Shown here in pieces: positions 25,687 to 34,865 of a stretch of 50,460 bases of DNA. The stretch spans positions 1-50,460 of the forward strand of contig CALEJF010000026.1 of the NCBI GenBank assembly GCA_937898625.1, in the 5' to 3' direction. Made by a program: the position numbers and the translations under genes. Origin of the DNA: an uncultured Clostridia bacterium (GTDB lineage: Bacteria; Bacillota; Clostridia; Oscillospirales; Acutalibacteraceae). Numbering within the stretch: the first letter of the stretch is position 1; the number at the start of each line of letters is the position of its first letter. The notes beneath the pieces were generated by a model. The model was not told the DNA's origin, did no database searches, and was given only the letters and a program-made list of their open reading frames with translations.

Positions 25687-26085
25687 ATGGGATTATTTAG
25701 TTTTAAGAGAAAAGAACCTGTTAGTGAAGAACAGAAAAAATGGGAAATTGCTTGGGAACAATGGCGACTTGAAGAAGTACCTGCACCATACAATATCCTT
25801 ATGACCTATTACAATGAAATAAAAAAAGGTGGTCACACACGCTTTTTTATAAACATCGCATTCTGTGGCGAGGTGGAAAAAGCTGTTGAAAAAATCGGTA
25901 GCGAATTACCCCCTATTCTTCGTGAAAACCTAAAAACTGCATATTCACATTATGTTGTTCTTGTGAATGAAGAAAACGAAGAAACAGAAAAGAAAATCGA
26001 AGAATGTGATACTGTATTTGATGAGAATGAAAAATTGCTTGTTGACATTATTCAAGAGTACGCAAACACATTGGAGGTTTATTGA
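25687..26085 (+). CDS. DUF4375 (DMP19-like) acidic protein, paralogue
   Basis: 132 residues. The core LMTYYNEIKKGGHTRFFIN carries the DUF4375 motif, and the C-terminus is acidic (NEENEETEKKIEECDTVFDE). It shares the N-terminal MGLF..KRKE and the whole domain plan with the protein at 5255-5659. The family includes the Neisseria DNA mimic DMP19, so a role in binding a regulator or nucleic-acid enzyme is possible. GAAAGGAAA precedes the ATG. The stop is one base before the GH35 start, which suggests co-transcription with the GH35-esterase pair. Confidence 0.75.
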   Translation: MGLFSFKRKEPVSEEQKKWEIAWEQWRLEEVPAPYNILMTYYNEIKKGGHTRFFINIAFCGEVEKAVEKIGSELPPILRENLKTAYSHYVVLVNEENEETEKKIEECDTVFDENEKLLVDIIQEYANTLEVY

Positions 26086-26086
26086 T

Positions 26087-27895
26087 ATGTTTGAAATTAA
26101 AAACAAAGAATTTTATATGGATGGTAAACCTATTAAAATCTATTCAGGTGCTATGCACTATTTCCGTACTGTGCCTGAATACTGGGAAGACAGACTCACA
26201 AAATTAAAGCTTGCAGGTTTTAATACAGTAGAAACATATACTTGTTGGAATTTACACGAGCCACGCCCCGGCGAATTCCATTTTGACGGCATTCTTGACA
26301 TTGAGCGATTTGTTAAGACTGCTCAAAAGGTTGGACTCTATTGTATTGTAAGACCAGGTCCGTATATCTGTGCAGAATGGGATTTTGGCGGACTTCCTGC
26401 ATGGCTTTTAAAAGACAAGAATATGCAAATCCGTTGTATGTATCCCGATTTTCTTACTTGCATTGAGCGATATTACAAAGAACTTTTAGGCAGACTTAAT
26501 CCACTTTTGGAAACAAATGGTGGAAACATTATCGCTATGCAGGTTGAAAATGAATACGGCTCATACGGTAACGATAAGGATTATCTTCGTTTTGTTGAAA
26601 AACTTACTCGTGACTGTGGTGTTGATGTTCCCCTTTTCACATCTGACGGAAACTGGAAAAATATGCTTTCAGGTGGCTCATTACCTCATATTTACAAGGT
26701 TCTCAATTTTGGCTCCCGTGCAAAGACAGCATTTAATTGCTTAAAAGATTTTCCTAACGACGGACCTAATATGTGTGGTGAATTCTGGTGCGGTTGGTTT
26801 GACCATTGGAGGGACAAGCATCACACAAGAAAACCCGAATCCGTTGTAAAGGAAGTTCAGGAGTTTTTGGATTGTGGTGCAAGTTTCAATTTCTATATGT
26901 TCCATGGTGGCACAAACTTTGGCTTTAATGCAGGTGCAAACTTTAATCCGGGCAGTGCATATGAGCCCACAACCACAAGTTACGACTACTGTGCATTACT
27001 TAACGAATGGGGCGATTATACTCCCGCTTATCACGCAGTCCGTGACCTTTTACATAAACACCAAGGACTCGAAAAGAAAGAGCTTTTGCCATCACCAAAA
27101 CTGCAGAATATCGGTACAGTTAAGCTTACTGAATCAGCAAGTCTTTTTGAAAATCTCCAGGTAATCGGTGAAAAACATCGTGTTCCTGTGCCTGAAAGTA
27201 TGGAATATTTTGGTCAGAATTTTGGTATGATTTACTACGAAACAGTAATCCGCGGACACTATGACCCGATTCCGTTGATGATTAGAAACGTACACGATTT
27301 TGGCTTTGTTTATGTTGATGACAAATATAAGAAGTTCATCGACCGTACTACTTACACAAAACCAGGTAAACTTTCATTAGGTTCAATTTTCAAAAAGTTT
27401 ACAAAAGACAGTCAGGATACAACAACTGTATTCATAGGCTCTGTTGACGGAGAAAAGAAAATCGGTCTTCTTGTTGACACAATGGGACGAGTTAACTATG
27501 GTGAAAAAATGATGGACAGAAAAGGGTTTTCTGATATTTACATCGCAAATCAACGACAGATGGGTTATGATGTTTGGACATTACCCCTTGACAACCTTGA
27601 AAAACTTACATACAAACCTGCTGAAAACTTTAACAAGGACAAAGGTGCAATGTTCTATAAAGGAACATTTAAAGCAGATTCAAATGCCGATTGCTTTGTT
27701 CACCTTGATAACTTTGACAAAGGTTATGTATGGGTTAATGGTTTCAACCTTGGCAGATATTGGAAAGTCGGTCCACAGAAATCACTTTATCTTCCGGGTT
27801 GTCTTCTTAAAGACGAAAACGAAATCGTTGTTCTTGAAACAATGGGTATGAAAAAGCCTGAAATTACAATTACCAACCAACACGATTTAGGATAA
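26087..27895 (+). CDS. GH35 beta-galactosidase
   Basis: 602 residues from the ATG at 26087 (GGAGG lies 12 bases upstream); the open frame extends 5' into the DUF4375 gene but that part is not coding. The N-terminus has the family block IYSGAMHYFRTVPEYWEDRL, then GPYICAEWDFGGLPAWLL. Glu156 in MQVENEYGSYG is the acid/base and Glu232 in NMCGEFWCGWFDHW the nucleophile. The C-terminal jelly-roll domains end with GYVWVNGFNLGRYWKVGPQ. No signal peptide, so it cleaves terminal beta-galactose from imported oligosaccharides in the cytoplasm. It is followed after 12 bases by an SGNH esterase gene. Confidence 0.95.
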   Translation: MFEIKNKEFYMDGKPIKIYSGAMHYFRTVPEYWEDRLTKLKLAGFNTVETYTCWNLHEPRPGEFHFDGILDIERFVKTAQKVGLYCIVRPGPYICAEWDFGGLPAWLLKDKNMQIRCMYPDFLTCIERYYKELLGRLNPLLETNGGNIIAMQVENEYGSYGNDKDYLRFVEKLTRDCGVDVPLFTSDGNWKNMLSGGSLPHIYKVLNFGSRAKTAFNCLKDFPNDGPNMCGEFWCGWFDHWRDKHHTRKPESVVKEVQEFLDCGASFNFYMFHGGTNFGFNAGANFNPGSAYEPTTTSYDYCALLNEWGDYTPAYHAVRDLLHKHQGLEKKELLPSPKLQNIGTVKLTESASLFENLQVIGEKHRVPVPESMEYFGQNFGMIYYETVIRGHYDPIPLMIRNVHDFGFVYVDDKYKKFIDRTTYTKPGKLSLGSIFKKFTKDSQDTTTVFIGSVDGEKKIGLLVDTMGRVNYGEKMMDRKGFSDIYIANQRQMGYDVWTLPLDNLEKLTYKPAENFNKDKGAMFYKGTFKADSNADCFVHLDNFDKGYVWVNGFNLGRYWKVGPQKSLYLPGCLLKDENEIVVLETMGMKKPEITITNQHDLG

Positions 27896-27907
27896 GGGGA
27901 TTTTATT

Positions 27908-29092
27908 ATGTCTGAAAAATGGGTACAGGTATGGGGACAATCCCATGCTGCACTTTCACATTTTTATTATCCGTCCTGCAAAAAAACATATAGAATGGTT
28001 GTTTGCTCTGCCATAAGTGGTAGCAAATTACGGCTTGAACTCTGTAATAAACCGGGTAAAACCCCCGTTGAAATCGGTGGTATAACTGTTGCGAAATGTG
28101 ATAAAAATGGAACATTTATAAACAGCATATTCAAAACCGTTACATTTAATTCAAAAGAGTCATTTGTACTCAATAAGAATGAGATGGTTGTAAGTGACCC
28201 TGTGGATTTTGATATAGGTGTTGACGAGTATTTCTGCATAAGCATTTATGTTGTGAAAGGTGACCTTTGTAGCGGAAACCTCATTGACAATGTAAATCTT
28301 ATTACAGTCAAGGGTGATTACACAAAAATTCCTCATGCAGAGAATCAGCCAAGAATAAGGGATAGTGTACGAAAGGTTGCCTCAAACCTTCTTCGTATGT
28401 GTTTTCACAAACCTATTCCACTTGTTAATACCATTGAACTTTTAAACAGTGATAATGCAACTTCAATTATTGTATTTGGTGACTCAATAAGTCAGCAGGG
28501 ATTCTGGACAAATGCTTTTGAAAAGAGAATCCGCGAAGAATACAAGGGAAGATATGCTGTAATCAACCGTTCGATTATGGGCAACAGAACACTGAGAGAT
28601 TTCCACAAAAGATTCCCCTGCCCAGGACTTTTTGGCATAAGCGGAATTAACCGTTACAATGATGATGTTCTGAGATTTACAGATGCTGAATATGTGGTTT
28701 TTGTACTTGGTACAAACGACTTTCTTCAATATGGTACAATTGCTGCTCCAAAAAGCGAAAAGCCTACACCTGAAGAGATGTTTAATGCTGTAAAGGAACT
28801 ATCGAAAAAGGCACACCAATCAGGCAAAAAATTTATCGTTATGAATATTCTCCATTTTGGTCACTGTGTTGACTCACGACCTAAAAAGGAAGAAATGGTA
28901 TTGGAATATAACAAATTACTTATGGAAAACAAAGATTGCTTTGACATGGTATATGACCAAGCAAGTTATTGTATTGACAAGGACAAACCAAATTGCTCAC
29001 GAATTGAACTTTTAGGTAAGGACAAACTTCACCCTAATTTCAAAGGTGGTCAGGTTGTTGCAAATAACTTTGATTTAGGCATATTCAGATAA
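27908..29092 (+). CDS. SGNH/GDSL-family esterase, probable carbohydrate deacetylase
   Basis: 394 residues. The N-terminal half (about 1-180) is a beta-rich domain without a known name. The SGNH hydrolase domain follows: block I IIVFGDSISQQGFW (nucleophile Ser about 193), block II Gly in the INRSIMGNRTLRDF region, block III VFVLGTNDFLQ (Asn about 270) and block V KDKLHPNFKGG with the catalytic Asp/His (about 372/375). No signal peptide. AAGGGGA precedes the ATG. Its position 12 bases after the GH35 gene suggests removal of acetyl esters from the same imported sugar. The two-domain layout is that of an unclassified SGNH esterase rather than a lipase. Confidence 0.88.
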   Translation: MSEKWVQVWGQSHAALSHFYYPSCKKTYRMVVCSAISGSKLRLELCNKPGKTPVEIGGITVAKCDKNGTFINSIFKTVTFNSKESFVLNKNEMVVSDPVDFDIGVDEYFCISIYVVKGDLCSGNLIDNVNLITVKGDYTKIPHAENQPRIRDSVRKVASNLLRMCFHKPIPLVNTIELLNSDNATSIIVFGDSISQQGFWTNAFEKRIREEYKGRYAVINRSIMGNRTLRDFHKRFPCPGLFGISGINRYNDDVLRFTDAEYVVFVLGTNDFLQYGTIAAPKSEKPTPEEMFNAVKELSKKAHQSGKKFIVMNILHFGHCVDSRPKKEEMVLEYNKLLMENKDCFDMVYDQASYCIDKDKPNCSRIELLGKDKLHPNFKGGQVVANNFDLGIFR

Positions 29093-29111
29093 TATTTATA
29101 GCATAAAAAAT

Positions 29112-29135
29112 CGCCGAAGCGAAATTGCTTCGGCG
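29112..29135. terminator. Bidirectional terminator between esterase and ferredoxin genes
   Basis: Perfect 9-bp inverted repeat CGCCGAAGC/GCTTCGGCG with a 6-base loop. T runs follow on both strands, serving the convergent genes on each side. Confidence 0.9.
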
Positions 29136-29152
29136 GTTCTTTTTTACTTTAA

Positions 29153-29323
29153 TTATTCAGCCTGAGGTGCTGAAACAGGGCAGCTATCAGCACAAGCACC
29201 ACAATCGATGCAAGTATCAGCGTCGATTACATAGATGCCGTCGCCTTCAGAAATAGCCTCAACTGGGCAATCTGCTGCGCAAGCGCCACATGAAATGCAG
29301 TCTTCAGTAATTTTGTATGCCAT
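29153..29323 (-). CDS. 2[4Fe-4S] ferredoxin
   Basis: 56 residues: two clusters with the classical pattern, CISCGACAADCP at residues 9-20 and CIDCGACADSCP at residues 38-49, giving eight Cys. This is the low-potential clostridial ferredoxin that carries electrons for pyruvate:ferredoxin oxidoreductase, hydrogenase and similar enzymes. GGGAGGG lies 8 bases before the ATG. It is 68 bases after ricT on the same strand and ends at a bidirectional terminator, so it may be the last gene of the operon or have its own promoter. Confidence 0.95.
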   Translation of the reverse strand: MAYKITEDCISCGACAADCPVEAISEGDGIYVIDADTCIDCGACADSCPVSAPQAE

Positions 29324-29391
29324 GTTATGTACCCTCCCTTTTTTGGTATATTATCATTTTAGCACATATAATTTAAAAATCAAGTACTAAT

Positions 29392-30255
29392 TTATTCTAT
29401 TCCCTTTAAAGCCTCTAATTCTTCTTTTTCAATTCTGATATGAGCATCCTTTAGAAGTTTTACTGAATGACGATGGAACACTGCAGGTGCAGCATCGGGG
29501 CGACGGTCAAGAGTCACCTTTAACATTCCTGTAATAAGGTTATTTTCAATTACTCTACCCTTTCCGTCAGGGGTATCCACAATAGCACCAACCTTTGGAG
29601 TTACTCTTAAAAGGTGCTCGTAAGTGTCCTGCTCATACTTTAAGCAACACATAAGTCTGCCACAAGTACCACTGATTTTTGTAGGATTAAGAGAAAGGCC
29701 CTGCTCCTTTGCCATTTTAATTGAAACAGGTTGGAAATCGTTTAAAAATGTATTACAACAGAATGGTCTGCCACAAATGCCAAATCCACCAACCATACGG
29801 GATTCATCACGGACACCAATCTGACGAAGTTCAATTCTTGTTCTGAATGCTGATGCTAAATCCTTAACCAATTCGCGGAAATCCACACGACCATCAGCAG
29901 TAAAATAGAAAAGAAGCTTGCTACGGTCAAAGGTATATTCTACATCAACAAGGCTCATTTCCAGTCCATGTGCCTCAATTTTACCTTCACAGATTTTAAA
30001 TGCCTCTTTTTCCTTTTCCTTGTTTTCAGATAAAGTTTTAACATCCTCTTCTGTAGCAACACGAATTACTTTTTTTAAAGGTTTGTTTATGTCTTCTTCG
30101 TTTGTGCCGTGATTAGGTCTTGCAACCACGCCACATTCCATACCACGAACAGTTTCAACAATGGCATAATCACCTTTATTAAATTTTTTACCATCGGCAT
30201 CAAAATCGTAGATTTTTCCTGCTTCTTTAAATCTTATTCCAACTGTTTCTATCAT
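29392..30255 (-). CDS. ricT: PSP1-domain protein RicT (YaaT)
   Basis: 287 residues, normal for the family. The PSP1 core includes RTRIELRQIGVRDESRMVGG followed by FGICGRPFCCNTFL, and LNPTKISGTCGRLMCCLKYE, with the conserved Cys that bind iron-sulphur clusters in the RicAFT complex. In Bacillus that complex assists RNase Y in mRNA maturation and affects sporulation. AGGAGA precedes the ATG. It follows holB by 28 bases, keeping the ancestral darA-holB-ricT order known in Firmicutes. Confidence 0.93.
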   Translation of the reverse strand: MIETVGIRFKEAGKIYDFDADGKKFNKGDYAIVETVRGMECGVVARPNHGTNEEDINKPLKKVIRVATEEDVKTLSENKEKEKEAFKICEGKIEAHGLEMSLVDVEYTFDRSKLLFYFTADGRVDFRELVKDLASAFRTRIELRQIGVRDESRMVGGFGICGRPFCCNTFLNDFQPVSIKMAKEQGLSLNPTKISGTCGRLMCCLKYEQDTYEHLLRVTPKVGAIVDTPDGKGRVIENNLITGMLKVTLDRRPDAAPAVFHRHSVKLLKDAHIRIEKEELEALKGIE

Positions 30256-30283
30256 ATATTTTTCTCCTGTACTAAGGGTTATT

Positions 30284-31153
30284 TCATCGTCCTAATGCTC
30301 TTTTGAATTCGTAGCACATACGAACAAGCAGCAAATTATTATTACAATTCCTGTCAATTGATTTAATCAAATCATCACAGACCGATACTAACTGCATCAA
30401 AGATTTTGATGTAAGGTTATTACTTAATTTTTCAGTTTCCTCTTTAAAACGGAAATCTCTTACAAATCCGCTTTTTTTGACAAGAGCATCTCTGAAAACT
30501 TCGGTCAGCAAACCAAGAATGGTTTTTGCAAGTTGGTTATTTTTCTGAAACACCGCGGTTTGCTCCATTAAATCAATCTCATTTACATTCATTATGGCTG
30601 ATACCATATTTTTCACTATGGACAACTCTTTATCTGTGATTTTTTCTTCCTCACTTAAAAGTGAAAAGACCTGAACTCGGGATAAAACTGTTTCAAGCAT
30701 TGTGCTTTTTGATGTTGTGACAATTACAAAAAACACATATGATGGTGGTTCTTCCAGAATTTTAAGAATGGCATTTTGTGCCTGTTCATTCATATTCTGC
30801 CCATTTTTGAGAATGTATATTTTCTTGTCGCTTTCGTTAGGTACAACAAAGGCATTGTCGCGAATTTCACGGACTACATCTACGGAAAAGGTATTACTCT
30901 TCCCTTTTTTGCCGTCAGTTTCTAAAATATCAGGATGTCCCTTACCCTGTGCTTTCACACAATCTGTACAAGTTCCGCAAGGCTTACCCTGACCACGACA
31001 CACAAGACAATTTGCAATAAATCGTGCAAAAAGTTCACCCTCACTCTCATTCTGGCACTCAACCAAAACACCGTGGGGAAAAACACCCTGCTCCACTGAT
31101 GCACTGACATCGCCATAGAGTTTGTCAAGTTTTTCCTGAATATCCTTTGTCAT
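30284..31153 (-). CDS. holB: DNA polymerase III subunit delta'
   Basis: 289 residues. The clamp-loader AAA+ domain has a degenerate P-loop (SVEQGVFPHGVLVECQNES), the zinc knuckle CLVCRGQGKPCGTCTDCVKA with four Cys, and sensor regions KIYILKNGQNMNEQAQNAIL then EEPPSYVFFVIVTTSKSTML. This fits a non-ATPase delta' subunit. The start overlaps the end of darA by four bases, so the two are coupled. It works in the clamp loader at the replication fork. Confidence 0.92.
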   Translation of the reverse strand: MTKDIQEKLDKLYGDVSASVEQGVFPHGVLVECQNESEGELFARFIANCLVCRGQGKPCGTCTDCVKAQGKGHPDILETDGKKGKSNTFSVDVVREIRDNAFVVPNESDKKIYILKNGQNMNEQAQNAILKILEEPPSYVFFVIVTTSKSTMLETVLSRVQVFSLLSEEEKITDKELSIVKNMVSAIMNVNEIDLMEQTAVFQKNNQLAKTILGLLTEVFRDALVKKSGFVRDFRFKEETEKLSNNLTSKSLMQLVSVCDDLIKSIDRNCNNNLLLVRMCYEFKRALGR

Positions 31154-31476
31154 ATTTTATAAAACTGCTCCACATCAAGAACAAAAATTGTTGCACCGCC
31201 AACTGTTACCTCAACAGGCATTGATGTAAGCATACTCTCCCCGATATATGTAGTATTAACAGGTGTGATTCTCTTTCGCTGACTGCTGTACTCGCCGATT
31301 ATATTAACAACATCGTCAACTTTCTTTGCCTCAACACCAATTAAAAGTGTAATATTTCCCGAGCGAAGAAATCCACCGGATGTATTAAGCTTTGTGGCAG
31401 TATATCCTGCCTTTGTAAGACTTGACATAACTGCATTTGCATCGTCATTGTTAATTATTGCAACTATCAATTTCAT
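31150..31476 (-). CDS. darA: Cyclic-di-AMP receptor DarA (PstA, YaaQ family)
   Basis: 108 residues, PII-like trimeric fold. The sequence MKLIVAIINNDDANAVMSSL, followed by GYTATKLNTSGGFLRSGNIT and the C-terminal VEVTVGGATIFVLDVEQF, matches the DarA/PstA family along its whole length, including the Thr/Gly-rich c-di-AMP loop. The cellular target of this receptor is not established. AGGA precedes the ATG, 7 bases after the AEC transporter stop, and the gene overlaps holB by four bases. Confidence 0.95.
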   Translation of the reverse strand: MKLIVAIINNDDANAVMSSLTKAGYTATKLNTSGGFLRSGNITLLIGVEAKKVDDVVNIIGEYSSQRKRITPVNTTYIGESMLTSMPVEVTVGGATIFVLDVEQFYKI

Positions 31477-31483
31477 AAAATCA

Positions 31484-32428
31484 CTATCCTAACATTTGTG
31501 CAATAGCAATCATAATTGGCATTGTAAGAATTGATAAAACACTTACAAATGCTGTTACCTTTGAGGCTACTGCTGTGTCACGGTCATATTTTGCCGCAAA
31601 CATTACTGTATTACTTGCAGTTGGTGCAGATGCACTTAGTGCACAAGCGGCAATAAGTGTACCACCATAACCAAATAATTTTAAACAGCCAATTGTAATA
31701 AGTGGTACGAGGATAAGTTTTACAAGTGCCGAGCCGAAAATCCTCTTGTCAGAAAACAAGGTTTTCCAGTCCGCAGATGCAAGATAAGTACCAAACATTA
31801 CCATTGCAAGTGGTGTATTAAGGTCTGCAATATAGGAAACGGGTGAATAAATTATCTGTGGTAATTCAATTTGTAAAAGGAAGATTGGTAAACCGATTGC
31901 TACACCGATTACACCGGGGTTAGCAATAAGCTTTTTAAGGCTTATTTTACTTTTTTCTTCCTTTTTCTGCATTACTCCAACACCGTGAGTAAAAGACAGA
32001 ATGTTGAAAGGCACAAGGATAACCGAACAGTAAAAAACACCCTCATCACCTAAAATTGCCTGAGCCAAAGGCAACGCCATATACCCTACATTACCGTAAC
32101 AACAAGCATATTTAAAAATACTTGCTGTATCTTTTTCACCTTTATTGAAAAGCACGGATGAAAAGATGATTCCGATAACATGGAATAATATTCCGCCCAA
32201 AAGTGCCATTAACAAGGCTTTTATAGAATCTCTGCTATATTCCATCCCGTAGAATGAACGGATAATAATAGCAGGGGCTACAATATAGAAAAGTAAATTT
32301 GTTGTTAAACGAGAAGCTTTTTCAGTGTAAATTCCAGTTTTGTGACAGATAAATCCGACTGCTGCCACAAGAAAAAGGATTACAACCTGAGTAAAAGCCG
32401 TATAAACATTATTTAAAAAAACTGCCAT
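31484..32428 (-). CDS. AEC-family (auxin efflux carrier-like) transporter
   Basis: 314 residues with about 10 membrane helices in two halves. Family signs are AAVGFICHKTGIYTEKASR with LTTNLLFYIVAPAIIIRSF in the first half, GNVGYMALPLAQAILGDEGV in the middle and SASAPTASNTVMFAAKYDRD in the second half. Bacterial AEC members move malonate, malate or other organic anions. The neighbouring citrate synthase makes a carboxylate substrate plausible but this is inference. It sits 9 bases after the preceding gene in a long operon. Confidence 0.9.
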   Translation of the reverse strand: MAVFLNNVYTAFTQVVILFLVAAVGFICHKTGIYTEKASRLTTNLLFYIVAPAIIIRSFYGMEYSRDSIKALLMALLGGILFHVIGIIFSSVLFNKGEKDTASIFKYACCYGNVGYMALPLAQAILGDEGVFYCSVILVPFNILSFTHGVGVMQKKEEKSKISLKKLIANPGVIGVAIGLPIFLLQIELPQIIYSPVSYIADLNTPLAMVMFGTYLASADWKTLFSDKRIFGSALVKLILVPLITIGCLKLFGYGGTLIAACALSASAPTASNTVMFAAKYDRDTAVASKVTAFVSVLSILTMPIMIAIAQMLG

Positions 32429-32437
32429 TTAATTAAT

Positions 32438-33331
32438 TTATTCCTTTTTTTCTTCTATCAATTCTTTATGGTCATTTTCCTTTGCATAAACCATTGCATT
32501 AACAATATATGCCACTGCAAAGAAGGAGAAGAACAAGTCGCAAAGTGAAAGAGGATATTCATTTGGCAAAAGACTGCCATTGCCTGTTATAGTTACAACA
32601 AATCTTGGGATATTTGTGAGTAAGCAGAAGAAAATGCTTACATATCCTGATGCAAAAAGACTACGCATTGATGTTTCATTTGCAAGTCCCGATGAAATTC
32701 TTGCTAAAGCCAAGAAGAAAACCATCATAAATGAAATTGCCACAAGTTCAAAAAGTAAGTCCGCAATATTCACATAAGATATTCTTGTCAAAAATCTTAT
32801 AATTACTCTGCCAATTGACCAGGCAAGTGGGGACAATGCTAAGAATTTATACTGCGAATATGTTGTTTTGCCATCTAAAAAGGAAATGCCAAAAATCACA
32901 ATATATATGGCTGAAAGCAGACCAAAAACCGCCTCAATCAACATTGGAACAATATTTTCCTGTGTTGCAAGTGAGGCTACATCTCCGCGGATAAATATTT
33001 TTGCAAGAGTTGAAATAACATCAGCAACAATTCCCAACCCAAAGAGCAAGGCTGTAACTGCCAAGAACTTATTTTTTCTGGTTGGAGGATTTTTTGAAGA
33101 CGGAACACTTTTTGCAAGATTTACCATAATATATGGAACTGCAACTGCAAGGACTGATAAGAAATATACCAAATAAACTGTCCAGTTTGTTGATTTGTAA
33201 AAGCCTGTATCACTTTCTGTAATAAAAAGAAGATGATATGTTCTGAGCGGGATTGCCAACACTAAAAGTCCCACCAACACATAAAGTGGAATTATAGGAT
33301 TAACATTTTTAAATTTGCCTCTTAATTTCAT
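32438..33331 (-). CDS. Uncharacterised multi-pass membrane protein
   Basis: 297 residues with seven or eight hydrophobic segments beginning IIPLYVLVGLLVLAIPL. No recognised motif or family. GAGGAAAGG precedes the ATG. It lies 8 bases after the citrate synthase stop and 9 bases before the AEC gene, so it belongs to the operon. A short charged tail (KENDHKELIEEKKE) ends in the cytoplasm. Confidence 0.75.
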   Translation of the reverse strand: MKLRGKFKNVNPIIPLYVLVGLLVLAIPLRTYHLLFITESDTGFYKSTNWTVYLVYFLSVLAVAVPYIMVNLAKSVPSSKNPPTRKNKFLAVTALLFGLGIVADVISTLAKIFIRGDVASLATQENIVPMLIEAVFGLLSAIYIVIFGISFLDGKTTYSQYKFLALSPLAWSIGRVIIRFLTRISYVNIADLLFELVAISFMMVFFLALARISSGLANETSMRSLFASGYVSIFFCLLTNIPRFVVTITGNGSLLPNEYPLSLCDLFFSFFAVAYIVNAMVYAKENDHKELIEEKKE

Positions 33332-33339
33332 AGCAACAA

Positions 33340-34755
33340 TTACCTTTCCTCAATAGGAATATATTCTTTCTGCACAGCCTCTGTGCGGATTATTCTTTCA
33401 GAAATAGGCACATAGGCACGCGGGATTGTAACATTTTTATATGCAGGACGGATAATTCTTCCACCTGTTGTTATTTCTTCAATTCTGTGTGCAGCCCAAC
33501 CTGCTGAACGGGCAGCTACAAACAATGGTGTGAACAAATCCTGTGGAATTCCAAGCATATCATATACAAGACCTGAATAAAGGTCCACATTAGCACAGAT
33601 TTTCTTTTTATCCCCTCTGTATTTTGCAAAAAGTTCGGGAGTGAGTGTTTCAATAAGATTTAAAAGCTTAAAATCGTCCTCACAGCCAACCTTTTTAGAA
33701 AAGTTTTCTGCATATCGACGAAGAATAACTGCACGAGGGTCTGAAAGAGTATAAACAGCGTGGCCCATACCATAGATAAGCCCTGACCCGTCACCTGCTT
33801 GTTTGTGCATAATCTTTGTAAGATAATCTGCAACCTGACCTTCATCAGTAATGTCCGAAATATTATTCTTAATGTCCTCAACCATTTTATGAACTTTAAT
33901 ATTTGCTCCACCGTGTCGAGGACCTTTAAGTGACCCGATACCTGCTGCGATTGCAGAATAAGTATCAGTACCACTTGATGAAATACAACGGGTTGTGAAA
34001 GTAGAGTTATTACCACCACCGTGTTCTGCATGAAGAATCATACAGATGTCAAGCATTTTGGCTTCTTCATCAGTAAAGAATTTATCGGGACGGATTGACC
34101 GCAAGATATTTTCTGCTGTTCCCAGTTCCTTTTTGTTCTGGTGGAAGAACATACTCTTTTTATCATAAGCACGGCGCTTAACCTGATATGCGGCAGTCAT
34201 AATTGTTGGCAATTGTGCAATAATCTGAATTGACTGTCTTAACACATTTTCAGGTGAAATGTCGTCCGGATTAGGGTCGTATGAATAAAGAGCCAACACA
34301 CTACGTGCACATTTATTCATAACATTCGGCGAAGGGGCTTTCATAATCATATCTTCAATGAAATCATCAGGAAGTTCACGACATTCCGCCAATAAATCAC
34401 GAAACCACTGAAGTTGTTCCCTTGTGGGAAGCGAACCAAAGAGAAGAAGCCACACAACCTCCTCATATCCAAAACGGTTTTCTTTTTCACAGTTTTCAAC
34501 AATATCTGTCATATTGATTCCGCGGTAAACAAGTCGACCTTGTTTTGGCACTTTTTCACCGTCATCAATATAATAACCCTCAACTGAGCACACACGGGTA
34601 AGACCTGCAAGGACACCTGTTGCGTCTGCATTACGGAGTCCCCTTTTAACATCAAATCTTTGATAATATTCAGGATTAATATGGGTATTTTTTGACAACT
34701 CTTCGCATAAAGTTGAAAGAGCCTCGTTGGAGATATTTGAAATATAATCTGACAA
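33340..34755 (-). CDS. gltA: Citrate synthase
   Basis: 471 residues, longer at both ends than the 370-430 of common bacterial forms. It condenses oxaloacetate with acetyl-CoA in the cytoplasm. Catalytic residues are visible: His in LHAEHGGGNNSTFT, His in YGMGHAVYTLSDPRA and Asp in CANVDLYSGLVYDMLG. SLKGPRHGGANIKV is the substrate loop. The start is a TTG 8 bases after AAGGAGG. It opens an operon that runs on through two membrane genes into darA-holB-ricT, an unusual neighbour for the latter. It probably feeds glutamate synthesis. Confidence 0.96.
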   Translation of the reverse strand: MSDYISNISNEALSTLCEELSKNTHINPEYYQRFDVKRGLRNADATGVLAGLTRVCSVEGYYIDDGEKVPKQGRLVYRGINMTDIVENCEKENRFGYEEVVWLLLFGSLPTREQLQWFRDLLAECRELPDDFIEDMIMKAPSPNVMNKCARSVLALYSYDPNPDDISPENVLRQSIQIIAQLPTIMTAAYQVKRRAYDKKSMFFHQNKKELGTAENILRSIRPDKFFTDEEAKMLDICMILHAEHGGGNNSTFTTRCISSSGTDTYSAIAAGIGSLKGPRHGGANIKVHKMVEDIKNNISDITDEGQVADYLTKIMHKQAGDGSGLIYGMGHAVYTLSDPRAVILRRYAENFSKKVGCEDDFKLLNLIETLTPELFAKYRGDKKKICANVDLYSGLVYDMLGIPQDLFTPLFVAARSAGWAAHRIEEITTGGRIIRPAYKNVTIPRAYVPISERIIRTEAVQKEYIPIEER

Positions 34756-34865
34756 AACTATTACCTCCTTACATAAAATTTACGATAGTTTTCCAATATA
34801 GATAATTATACATTATATATTTTAATACAAACAATGTTTAAAGTCAACAATAAGGGAGCGATAAA

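Noticed and set aside
25967..26086. N-terminal extension of the GH35 frame
   Set aside because: The extra 40 codons overlap the DUF4375 gene, are Lys-rich and match no GH35 protein; the ATG at 26087 has a ribosome-binding site and the family N-terminus.
34790..34865. Possible sigma-E promoter before spoIID
   Set aside because: AATACAAA near 34825 resembles the -10 box but no convincing -35 element is found at the right distance.
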